DNA of 54,345 bases, taken from IMG/VR virus record IMGVR_UViG_3300036893_000014, positions 1 through 54,345 of that record. The stretch is one strand, 5' to 3'. The translations under genes were made by a program, and so were the position numbers. The notes below the pieces were generated by a model. The model worked only from the letters and a program-made list of their open reading frames with translations. It did no database searches and was not told where the DNA came from. Shown in pieces: positions 16,783 through 23,610 of the stretch (its first letter is position 1; every line of letters begins with the position of its first letter). Origin of the DNA: a virus.

Positions 16783-17678
16783 CCGCTTTCCCGCCCACCA
16801 TTGCCATCGGCCAGCGCGGCTCAATCAGGAAGTCGGAAGATTGCAATCTCGAAGAGGCCCGAAGAGATCCGCGCGGGATTCTCTGGATGTGGGAAGCGCC
16901 GGATAACCGAGAGCGCTACATCCTCGGAGTTGATCCCACTTTTGGGCGCACGGGATGGAATCGCTGGAGCCGCACGGAAGAGGACTTGACAACCGATAAC
17001 GGCGCTATCGTGGTGCTTCGTCGCGGAAAAGGCGCAAAGCCGGCCGCTCAGGTTGCGGAATTTGCCGCGCCAATCGATCCGTTTGAACTTGCGTATGTCG
17101 CGAATATCATCGGTCGCGTGTATGGTCAGGGCGACGAAGATACAGACCACCAGAGCCTGATTATCCACGAAGGGTTTCCTGGACCCGGCCCGAGTTTTAC
17201 ACGGCAGATCATGGACCTCGGGTACGGGAACCTGTGGCGATGGCAGTATTTTGCCGATCTGAACGTGAAGCCGACTCAGGCGGTGGGTTGGCAAGCTACG
17301 GATCGGACGAATCAGCAGCTTTGGGCAAAGTGCAGTCGGCACTTAATTAAACACGCGGCGCATTCGCAGTTGGTGCGGTCGCCAGCGCTTCAGGAGGAAT
17401 ACTGCGATGTCGTTATCCTTCCCGGCAAGCACTGGGCTGCTTCGGTATCCTCGCGTCGCCACGATGACCGCGTGCGGGCGCACTGTCTTGCGATGTGGGC
17501 AGAGCAGGGATGGGACGTGGACTTCGAGAGCACCGATGAACCCGTAATTGCCGATACGACTGGCGAGGGCGCTGTTGAATGGGCGCATACCGATATGACC
17601 GCAGCCGAGATTCACGACGCATGGAATGACCGCTTTGAGGCGATTATGCGAAGCGGGCAAACAAAATATCGTCAGTAG
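16776..17678 (+). CDS. Terminase large subunit, nuclease half
   Basis: A 300-residue protein from GTG 16776 (or GTG 16779, which overlaps the TGA at 16780). It has the RNase H-like terminase nuclease pattern: ILWMWEAPDNRERYILGVDPTFG with the first catalytic Asp at 53, IIHEGFPGPGPSF with Glu132, and HDDRVRAHCLAMWAE with Asp230/231. It lacks the ATPase half. It should cut concatemeric DNA at packaging start and end. The normal inter-domain linker region begins at its N-terminus, so the split lies at the domain boundary. Confidence 0.85.
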   Translation: MVTAFPPTIAIGQRGSIRKSEDCNLEEARRDPRGILWMWEAPDNRERYILGVDPTFGRTGWNRWSRTEEDLTTDNGAIVVLRRGKGAKPAAQVAEFAAPIDPFELAYVANIIGRVYGQGDEDTDHQSLIIHEGFPGPGPSFTRQIMDLGYGNLWRWQYFADLNVKPTQAVGWQATDRTNQQLWAKCSRHLIKHAAHSQLVRSPALQEEYCDVVILPGKHWAASVSSRRHDDRVRAHCLAMWAEQGWDVDFESTDEPVIADTTGEGAVEWAHTDMTAAEIHDAWNDRFEAIMRSGQTKYRQ

Positions 17679-17715
17679 TGTTGATTCGCAACCGTAGATC
17701 GGGTATGCTGAATCC

Positions 17716-17880
17716 GTGGCCAAATTCAAACTTCAGGCTTCGGTAAAGAAACCGGGACAGCGTTCTGGTAATCATCAGCCGTCCTGCACTCGCGAAGAGG
17801 CAAAGAAATTCGATACGCGGTGGATTCCCATTAATCCGCAGATGGCCAAGGCGCTCATGGAGAGCCTGAAGCGTGGCTAA
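17716..17880 (+). CDS. Small basic hypothetical protein (54 aa)
   Basis: A 54-residue protein from GTG 17716 starting MAKFKLQASVKKPGQRSG. It is basic at the N-terminus with a helical C-terminus (NPQMAKALMESLKRG). Its end overlaps the start of the next gene by 8 bp. No family is recognised. Confidence 0.5.
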   Translation: MAKFKLQASVKKPGQRSGNHQPSCTREEAKKFDTRWIPINPQMAKALMESLKRG

Positions 17881-18100
17881 GTGGTCAGACGCGGATCTCC
17901 GTCTGCGCCAGTGGGTATTGGAGCATCCCGGCGTATGCAAAGAGATATCAATGAAATGCACGGTAAGCGCCGAATACGTGCGCCTGGTGCTGTATGGGAA
18001 GCGCGGGAAGTCGAAGAACAAACGGGCGAAACTGGCCACGAGCGTAACTATGAGCAAAATCAAATCTATGTTGAGAGCAAAGGGAGCGCCGATTGCATGA
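17873..18100 (+). CDS. Small HTH-like basic protein (75 aa)
   Basis: A 75-residue protein from GTG 17873 starting MAKWSDADLRLRQWVLEHPG. Residues about 15-45 read as two or three short helices (VCKEISMKCTVSAEYVRLVL) consistent with a helix-turn-helix, followed by a very basic stretch (GKRGKSKNKRAKL). It may bind DNA. Coupled to the next gene by ATGA. Confidence 0.55.
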   Translation: MAKWSDADLRLRQWVLEHPGVCKEISMKCTVSAEYVRLVLYGKRGKSKNKRAKLATSVTMSKIKSMLRAKGAPIA

Positions 18101-18351
18101 GACTGCGGTGGCACAGATTAAGAATGCGGTTCGACCGCAAGTACAGAGAGCGCGTTCAGCTTTCAGTGGCGAGGCTTTCGCCCATGATCGAACATTTCTG
18201 TTTTCACGTCAAACCGGAACTCGTGAAGGAACTGAACCGACTTCAGAGCGAACTTCTGTTTTTGCATATCAAGAAGAACATGCGAGTTGTCGGGCCTGAA
18301 GGATTAAATGAGTCCGACTTCGATCCCGACAAGGAGTTCCCGATTGCATAA
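18097..18351 (+). CDS. Hypothetical protein (84 aa)
   Basis: An 84-residue protein from ATG 18097 starting MRLRWHRLRMRFDRKYRER. The N-terminus is strongly basic; the middle is a long helix (FCFHVKPELVKELNRLQSEL) and the C-terminus is acidic. A longer in-frame start upstream is less likely because ATGA coupling fits 18097. It ends inside the glycosyltransferase start region. No family is recognised. Confidence 0.55.
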   Translation: MRLRWHRLRMRFDRKYRERVQLSVARLSPMIEHFCFHVKPELVKELNRLQSELLFLHIKKNMRVVGPEGLNESDFDPDKEFPIA

Positions 18352-19546
18352 CCTTCTCGTCTACGGAGACGCCGTTGACGGACACAGCGGCCTCGGTCGC
18401 ATCGCCCGTGACCTGTCCCTGATCGCCAACACGATGCCGGAATTCAAGGTCGGCAGCTTCGGCCGCGGCGCTGTCGGCTCAGTGCGGCTTCCGTTCCCGC
18501 AGTATTCGTTTTCCGAAGCCGACCAGTGGGGCGAGAACCAAATCATGAAGGTTTGGCGCGACTTCACGCGGGGAAGCGGATTGGGCTCGATTATGACCGT
18601 TTGGGATGCCTCCCGGCTGCTGTGGTTCACTGGACTCGCAGCGACTGGCAATCAGGAGCTTGACGCCTTCCTCGGAAACCGCACGTTTAAGAAGTGGGGA
18701 TACTTCATGGTAGACGGAACTGGGCCGGATGGCCTGACGCTTCCGTTTGAATCCCGCGCTGTGATGTCGCAGTATGATCGTGCCCTGGTGGCTTCCGATT
18801 GGGGCGTGCAGGTGGCGCGGAGGTCGGGGATCGAGTGCGAGTGGATTCCGCATCCGATTGACGGGGAAAAGTTCGCCGGTAAGTTTGTCGGCTTCAGGAG
18901 CGACAACAAGGATTTATTTGAATGCGCGGATCGCATCGTGCTCGGTTGCGTGATGACCAACCAGGCCCGCAAGGACTGGCCGACTGCATTCGCTACCGCA
19001 GCACTACTGGCGAAAAAGTATCGCAGCAAGTTCCTGTTTTGGGTCCACACGGATTCGCCGGCTTTTACGCCGGGATCTTATTGGAACCTGCACGCGCTCG
19101 CAGTCGATTACGGGTTGCCACCTGAGTGCCTGCGGATCACGATTACCGGCACACACACGGATTCGATGATGGCCGCGTTCTACAACGCTTGCGACGTGAC
19201 GATGCTCGTGAGCGGCGGGGAGGGATTCGGCTACCCTGTGGCCGAATCCCTGTGCTGCGGGTGCCCTGTGGTGACCCAAGACTATGCGGCGGCGGCGGAA
19301 CTGATCCCCGATGCGTACTCAGATTGGCGGATTCCGGTAAATGCGTTCAAGCTCGAAACCAACCACAACATTCTGCGGGCCGTGCATTCGCCGTATCGGT
19401 GGGCGCAGAAGATTGAGGAACTGGTGGAGTTGGGCCGCGTCGAGGGAGATGAGTGGCGAGCGGAATTGGCCGACAGCATGAAGCATCTGCATATCGGGAA
19501 CCTGAAGGCGGTTTGGAAGAGATGGCTGGCGGAGGGGTTGCGATGA
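18344..19546 (+). CDS. Glycosyltransferase, GT4-like (GT-B fold)
   Basis: A 400-residue protein. TTG 18344 is chosen as start because AAGGAG lies 8 nt upstream; the protein begins LHNLLVYGDAVDGHSGLGRIARD, where 'GHSGLGRIARD' resembles the Gly-rich N-terminal loop of GT-B enzymes. The C-terminal half has GGEGFGYPVAESLCCGCPVV, the donor-binding E-x7-E pattern of family GT4. It would transfer a sugar from a nucleotide donor. It heads a cluster of three GT2-like enzymes and two methyltransferases. The acceptor (virion, DNA or host envelope) is unknown. Confidence 0.82.
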   Translation: MHNLLVYGDAVDGHSGLGRIARDLSLIANTMPEFKVGSFGRGAVGSVRLPFPQYSFSEADQWGENQIMKVWRDFTRGSGLGSIMTVWDASRLLWFTGLAATGNQELDAFLGNRTFKKWGYFMVDGTGPDGLTLPFESRAVMSQYDRALVASDWGVQVARRSGIECEWIPHPIDGEKFAGKFVGFRSDNKDLFECADRIVLGCVMTNQARKDWPTAFATAALLAKKYRSKFLFWVHTDSPAFTPGSYWNLHALAVDYGLPPECLRITITGTHTDSMMAAFYNACDVTMLVSGGEGFGYPVAESLCCGCPVVTQDYAAAAELIPDAYSDWRIPVNAFKLETNHNILRAVHSPYRWAQKIEELVELGRVEGDEWRAELADSMKHLHIGNLKAVWKRWLAEGLR

Positions 19547-19713
19547 CCTGCACTGAGCAACTTCTTATTGAAATTGTATCTGAGATCGAAAAACTTAAAT
19601 CTCGCGCATTGGTAGCGGAGGTCCTCCAGAAGGGGGCGGAGGATCGAGCGAAACTACTTATTGAAGCAAAAGATATGTGGATGCAGCGGGCCTTAGAGGC
19701 GGAAAAGCGATGA
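19543..19713 (+). CDS. Short coiled-coil protein (56 aa)
   Basis: A 56-residue protein from ATG 19543 starting MTCTEQLLIEIVSEIEKLK, coupled by ATGA to both neighbours. It is helical throughout with heptad-like spacing (VAEVLQKGAEDRAKLLIEA), so a coiled-coil oligomerisation or adaptor piece between glycosyltransferases is plausible. The function is unknown. Confidence 0.55.
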   Translation: MTCTEQLLIEIVSEIEKLKSRALVAEVLQKGAEDRAKLLIEAKDMWMQRALEAEKR

Positions 19714-20435
19714 CCTGCGACATCTACACCGTAAAATGTAAGGGACCGGGACTTGTCATTCCCAATACTTTCCCTATCACGGTAATTGACAACTCTGACA
19801 ATTCCCGAACCCCCTGCGAATGCTACCGAGATGCGCATCGAGATTCTGGATGGTATGAAGATAATCTCTTCATTAATCCAGATATTTTGGTCTACATCCA
19901 CGATGACGTTACGATCCACGATGCCGAATGGCTTGACCGAGTTATTTCCGTCTTTGAGGAGCATCCCGATTGCGCGGTTGTCGGACTCGGCGGCGCTACT
20001 GAACTGGGACGCGAGGGACTTTACAAGAGGCCGTACCGGATCACGGATATGGCACGCGGAGGGTATGCAAGTAATCAGACGGATTGGGCGGTTCACGGGG
20101 ATCTGCTCAGTGACGTGCGACGTGTTGCTGTTGTTGACGCCTTCTTCATGGCGGTTCGCACAGACTTTCTTACTGATATCGGCGGCTGGCCTGTTGGCAA
20201 GTTGTCTCATCACTGTCTTGATCTCTGGCTTGCTTGCGAGGCGGAGCGTCACGGCAAGACAACCTATGCGGTCCCGGTGAGTTGCACGCATCACGGCGGA
20301 GGAACTTCAACGAACAGGGTCTATACCGAAGCGAAGTGGCTTCAGGGAGAGAACGTGATTTCCGATCACCAGCGCCCCCATGTCTGGCTATACGAAAATT
20401 ACAGGGACGTGCTGCCGATCAAGGTGCGCGAATGA
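19710..20435 (+). CDS. Glycosyltransferase, GT2-like (GT-A fold)
   Basis: A 241-residue protein from ATG 19710 starting MTCDIYTVKCKGPGLVIP. It contains YIHDDVTIHD with a DD(V) metal-binding pattern at about residues 63-72, the loop TDIGGWPVGKLSHHCLDLWLA (GGW plus acidic/His pattern of GT2 acceptors) at about 160-180, and a C-terminal CTHHGGG. These are features of GT-A family 2 enzymes. It is coupled by ATGA on both sides to its neighbours in the glycan cluster. Confidence 0.78.
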   Translation: MTCDIYTVKCKGPGLVIPNTFPITVIDNSDNSRTPCECYRDAHRDSGWYEDNLFINPDILVYIHDDVTIHDAEWLDRVISVFEEHPDCAVVGLGGATELGREGLYKRPYRITDMARGGYASNQTDWAVHGDLLSDVRRVAVVDAFFMAVRTDFLTDIGGWPVGKLSHHCLDLWLACEAERHGKTTYAVPVSCTHHGGGTSTNRVYTEAKWLQGENVISDHQRPHVWLYENYRDVLPIKVRE

Positions 20436-20587
20436 AGCGGGCAATTTTTTGGTCTTTGGGACTTTGCGTGTCCAACTTTATCTATCAGGCGATTTCTGAG
20501 AGGCGCTGGGAAGTTGCATTTGAGAGATCATACTTTCAAACAGCAGCGCTTGTTATCTTCTCTCTTCCTACGGAGAGGCGTAAATGA
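20432..20587 (+). CDS. Small membrane-associated protein (51 aa)
   Basis: A 51-residue protein from ATG 20432 starting MKRAIFWSLGLCVSNFIYQA, with one hydrophobic segment at about residues 4-20 and a second short one near the C-terminus. Coupled by ATGA to the glycosyltransferases on both sides. It could anchor the enzymes at the membrane; that is inference. Confidence 0.5.
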   Translation: MKRAIFWSLGLCVSNFIYQAISERRWEVAFERSYFQTAALVIFSLPTERRK

Positions 20588-21285
20588 CGAACATCATCAT
20601 GCTAGTGGGTCCGGGGCGCTATAGGCTTACCCGGCAGGCGCTGGAAACGCTGGCATCCTGTACCGATCCGGCTACTTACAGCCTGACCATTGTAATGGAC
20701 GAAGGAGATTTTAGAACTCAAAGTCTGGTGATGCGTGGGGATTCGCCAATTGAAGCGCCTACTACCCTTCTACGGGTCAGTAACTCCGGCCATACCATCT
20801 CGCAACTGAAGAATCTCGGAGTGGCTTGGTCGGAGCAGCGGTTCGGTCGCGGCGACTGGCTTTACATTTCGGATTCTGATGTGGCGTTCACGCCGGGATG
20901 GCTGGAGAAGTTGACCGAGATGTCCACCCATACAGAAAATGGTCAGTATCGATTGTGGGGAGGTCAGGTCCATCCTTTTCATAAACCACGAATTGAAGAA
21001 GAATCTCCAGTTATGACTGAGCACTTGATTTTGGACGGCCCTTCCTGGCTGATGCGCTGGGGAACGTGGGATATGTGCGGGCCGTTTCCACGTACCACCG
21101 CTCCCGGCGTTTGCCAAAGCGAAGAGTACCCATTCTGTCAAGACTTGATCGGTAGATTATGGCGTATCGGAGTAATCCATCCGCACGTCGTCTACCACAC
21201 CGGACTGACCCATCTGGACGGCCACGACTGCGCAGGACGCAAGGAACGCGAAGCGATGATACCGAAAGGAATACTGGCCGAATGA
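20584..21285 (+). CDS. Glycosyltransferase, GT2-like
   Basis: A 233-residue protein from ATG 20584 starting MTNIIMLVGPGRYRLTRQAL, with a GT-A nucleotide-sugar fold start. It has WLYISDSDVAFTPGWLEKL with a D-x-D metal-binding pattern at about residues 92-110, and a later segment with GTWDMCGPF. Conserved His residues follow (HPHVVYHTGLTHLDGHD). The gene follows a small membrane protein and precedes a methyltransferase, all coupled by overlaps. Acceptor unknown. Confidence 0.75.
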   Translation: MTNIIMLVGPGRYRLTRQALETLASCTDPATYSLTIVMDEGDFRTQSLVMRGDSPIEAPTTLLRVSNSGHTISQLKNLGVAWSEQRFGRGDWLYISDSDVAFTPGWLEKLTEMSTHTENGQYRLWGGQVHPFHKPRIEEESPVMTEHLILDGPSWLMRWGTWDMCGPFPRTTAPGVCQSEEYPFCQDLIGRLWRIGVIHPHVVYHTGLTHLDGHDCAGRKEREAMIPKGILAE

Positions 21286-21851
21286 TTACTTTTGACGAAG
21301 CCTTTGAACTGACCCGCAACGTGTCATCCAACGCGGCTTTCTCCGATTTGGAGTGCCGCACGTTCTGGGATCTTCTGAACACGTTGCCCGCGTCGGCTAC
21401 CGTTGTCGAGATCGGTTGCCAACTTGGGCGCACCAGCAGTTTGATCCTTCAGGCGGCGAAGAATCGCGGGTTTGTTCCCGATTTCATCGACCCGTGGACC
21501 GAGCAGCCGGATTACTGCCGTCAGTGGATGGTGATGGCACACTCGGTCGGAGTCCCGTTTCGCCTGCACATGATGCGAACGGATCAGACGGAGCATATCG
21601 GAAAATACGGAATCGATTTCCTTCTGATAGACGGTGACCACACGGCGCAAGGAGTGAAGACCGACACGATAATGATGGGCCGCATGAACCGCGGCGGGAT
21701 CGTCTGCGTTCACGACTATGGGCGCGACTCGCTGCCGGATGTCTGGGAGCAGATCAACATCTATCTCGCGAACAGGTGGCAGAAGAATCTCTGGGAACCG
21801 ATGGTAATTGCGGACACGCTCGGCGTATGGCGGAGGTCACAGTTTGCTTAG
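21282..21851 (+). CDS. Class I SAM methyltransferase (Methyltransf_24-like)
   Basis: A 189-residue protein from ATG 21282. Motif I is VVEIGCQLGRTSSLIL at about residues 41-56, and the motif LLIDGDHTAQGVKTD at about 111-125 is typical of the sugar/peptide O-methyltransferase group Methyltransf_24. A later GGIVCVHDYG is the expected strand with Asp/His. It probably methylates a sugar or glycan made by the neighbouring enzymes. ATGA-coupled to the upstream gene. Confidence 0.82.
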   Translation: MITFDEAFELTRNVSSNAAFSDLECRTFWDLLNTLPASATVVEIGCQLGRTSSLILQAAKNRGFVPDFIDPWTEQPDYCRQWMVMAHSVGVPFRLHMMRTDQTEHIGKYGIDFLLIDGDHTAQGVKTDTIMMGRMNRGGIVCVHDYGRDSLPDVWEQINIYLANRWQKNLWEPMVIADTLGVWRRSQFA

Positions 21852-22344
21852 GCTGAACTGCGGGTCGGGGCAAAGACCGTTCGATAAACCGTGGATTAAC
21901 ATCGACACTCAGGAGCGGTGGAATCCTGACCTTCTCAGCGATATGTCCGCGCTCCCATATGACGATAACAGCGCGGAACTGATCGTCGGGCATCACGTAT
22001 TGGAGCATTTCGAGATTGGGAAGGCTGATGACCTGATTCGCGAATGGCATCGGGTTCTTGCGCCGGGAGGGTCGCTGCTGATCTTCGTGCCGGATTTGCG
22101 GGCGCTTTGCGAAGCGTGGCGAGACGGTAAGATTGACGACTATATTTTCTGCGTGAATCTCTACGGGGCGTACATGGGAGATATTGCCGATCGCCACGCA
22201 TGGAGTTATAAGTTCGAGACGCTGGCGGCGAAACTTCGCAAGGCGGCGCACTGGCGGGAAGTGAAGCGATTCGACTGGCAGAAAGTGGCGGGAGCAGATC
22301 TGGCTCAGGATTGGTGGGTCTTGGCTGTCGAGGCGGTGAAATGA
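21844..22344 (+). CDS. Class I SAM methyltransferase (Methyltransf_11-like)
   Basis: A 166-residue protein from TTG 21844, with GGAGG 7 nt upstream. It has LNCGSGQRPF (motif I) at the extreme N-terminus, IVGHHVLEHF (motif III region) and VLAPGGSLLIFVPD (motif VI region), the pattern of small Methyltransf_11 enzymes. Part of the glycan cluster; it may methylate a sugar. The start overlaps the stop of the upstream methyltransferase by 8 bp. Confidence 0.82.
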   Translation: MLRLNCGSGQRPFDKPWINIDTQERWNPDLLSDMSALPYDDNSAELIVGHHVLEHFEIGKADDLIREWHRVLAPGGSLLIFVPDLRALCEAWRDGKIDDYIFCVNLYGAYMGDIADRHAWSYKFETLAAKLRKAAHWREVKRFDWQKVAGADLAQDWWVLAVEAVK

Positions 22345-23033
22345 AAACTCTGATTTGTATTTTGGCCCACAACAATCTGGCACTGACCAAAGCCTGCGTA
22401 GCCAGCGCACTGAAGCAGGATGTTCCCTGTGACGTGTTAGTGCTCGACAACGCATCGAGCGATAATACTCCGCAATGGCTGGGAACGACAGGAACAGCCG
22501 TCATCGCCGTCAAAGATCGGATGTCCGTGGCTGAATGCTGGAACTTCGTTCTGGGGTGGGCGTTCGGGCGGGAGGATTACGATTCGGTTCTCATGCTCAA
22601 TAACGACACCGAGATCAGGACCGACACCGTTCGCTGGCTGTCTGCCGATCCGGCTCCGTTCGTGACGGCCATCAGCGTTCGGACGCGGGAGGAGATGAAC
22701 TACCCGAATCCGCCGACAACGAGACGCCCCCATCCAGACTTCTCCTGCTTTCTGATTAAGCGCGACTACTGGAAGCGGGTGGGGAGATTCGATGAGAGAT
22801 TCGAGGTCGCATTCTTTGAGGACAACGACTATCACGTTCGGGCGCACCGAGCGGGCGTCGAACTGATCGGTATCGATCTCCCCTTCCTGCACCACGGATC
22901 GCAAACGGTCAAACGAGCCGATCCAGCGGAAATGCGTATGATCCAGCGGGCGGCTGAAAGAAACCGCAAACTCTTCCGGTCGATCTACGGATGCGAGCCG
23001 GGAAGCAAGGATTATGAGAACCTGTTTGTATGA
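22341..23033 (+). CDS. Glycosyltransferase, GT2 family
   Basis: A 230-residue protein from ATG 22341 (ATGA overlap). It has VLVLDNASSDNTPQW and MLNNDTEIRTD, the N-terminal donor-binding and N-N-D/D-x-D-like motifs of GT2, and FDERFEVAFFEDNDYHVRAHRAG, the classic acceptor loop with E-D-x-D. This is the clearest GT2 member of the cluster. It probably transfers a single sugar to a glycan or protein acceptor. Confidence 0.88.
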   Translation: MKTLICILAHNNLALTKACVASALKQDVPCDVLVLDNASSDNTPQWLGTTGTAVIAVKDRMSVAECWNFVLGWAFGREDYDSVLMLNNDTEIRTDTVRWLSADPAPFVTAISVRTREEMNYPNPPTTRRPHPDFSCFLIKRDYWKRVGRFDERFEVAFFEDNDYHVRAHRAGVELIGIDLPFLHHGSQTVKRADPAEMRMIQRAAERNRKLFRSIYGCEPGSKDYENLFV

Positions 23034-23215
23034 AAGACGATTCCTTAATTCTCGAACCCTTGCCAGGTTCCACCCTGAGCATTCTGACTCTTCTCATCTG
23101 CATGATGCTCAGTTTCTCAATTGTCATGGCAATTAAATCGAGCCGAACCGTAACGCCATTCTGCGCTTGCCATCTCAGCGGTGGATGCAACTGCAAGCCG
23201 TGTAAGTGCCGTTAA
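23030..23215 (+). CDS. Small membrane protein with Cys-rich tail (61 aa)
   Basis: A 61-residue protein from ATG 23030, coupled by ATGA to the glycosyltransferase. A single transmembrane helix (STLSILTLLICMMLSFSIVM) at about residues 14-33 is followed by a short basic segment and a C-terminus with six Cys in the last 17 residues (CACHLSGGCNCKPCKCR). The tail could bind metal or be lipid-modified. Its stop overlaps the stop of the convergent minus-strand gene. No family recognised. Confidence 0.6.
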   Translation: MKDDSLILEPLPGSTLSILTLLICMMLSFSIVMAIKSSRTVTPFCACHLSGGCNCKPCKCR

Positions 23216-23610
23216 TCCTTCTCCCGATACCGGGCATTAAGAATCCGCATCGATTCGTCGTGCGCCTGACGGCCAATCTTCTTCGGACCCTGCGATACCC
23301 GATGAGCCATCCTGACGCCCGAAGCCGTGTGGAGAACGCGGGCGGCGCGGTGATCGTCCATACCGTTACCGTCGTGGAGAGCCTTCAGTTTTCCGCCGAA
23401 TCCTTCCGCGTCTTCGTTCAGGTGGTCGGTATCCTTTGCACCCAGGTGCTTCACGAAGTTGTCGAGTTCTTCGGCATGACCGTGGCCGAATAAACGGGTA
23501 CGATCCGACTTGTTCATTCCCTTCCAGACTTCTTTGATATCTTCCACGGGAAGATAGGTCATCAGTGTGACGATGTGCTTTCCTGATACGCGGTCTTCGA
23601 CTGGTTTCAT
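23212..23610 (-). CDS. Hypothetical protein with His/Asp-rich helices (132 aa)
   Basis: A 132-residue protein starting MKPVEDRVSGKHIVTLM. It is helical with many His, Asp and Lys residues (FGHGHAEELDNFVKHLGAKD, DDHRAARVLHTASGVRM). Its start overlaps the stop of the ParB-domain virion protein by ATGA. It ends convergent with the plus-strand cluster. No family is recognised; possibly a virion-associated protein. Confidence 0.6.
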   Translation of the reverse strand: MKPVEDRVSGKHIVTLMTYLPVEDIKEVWKGMNKSDRTRLFGHGHAEELDNFVKHLGAKDTDHLNEDAEGFGGKLKALHDGNGMDDHRAARVLHTASGVRMAHRVSQGPKKIGRQAHDESMRILNARYREKD

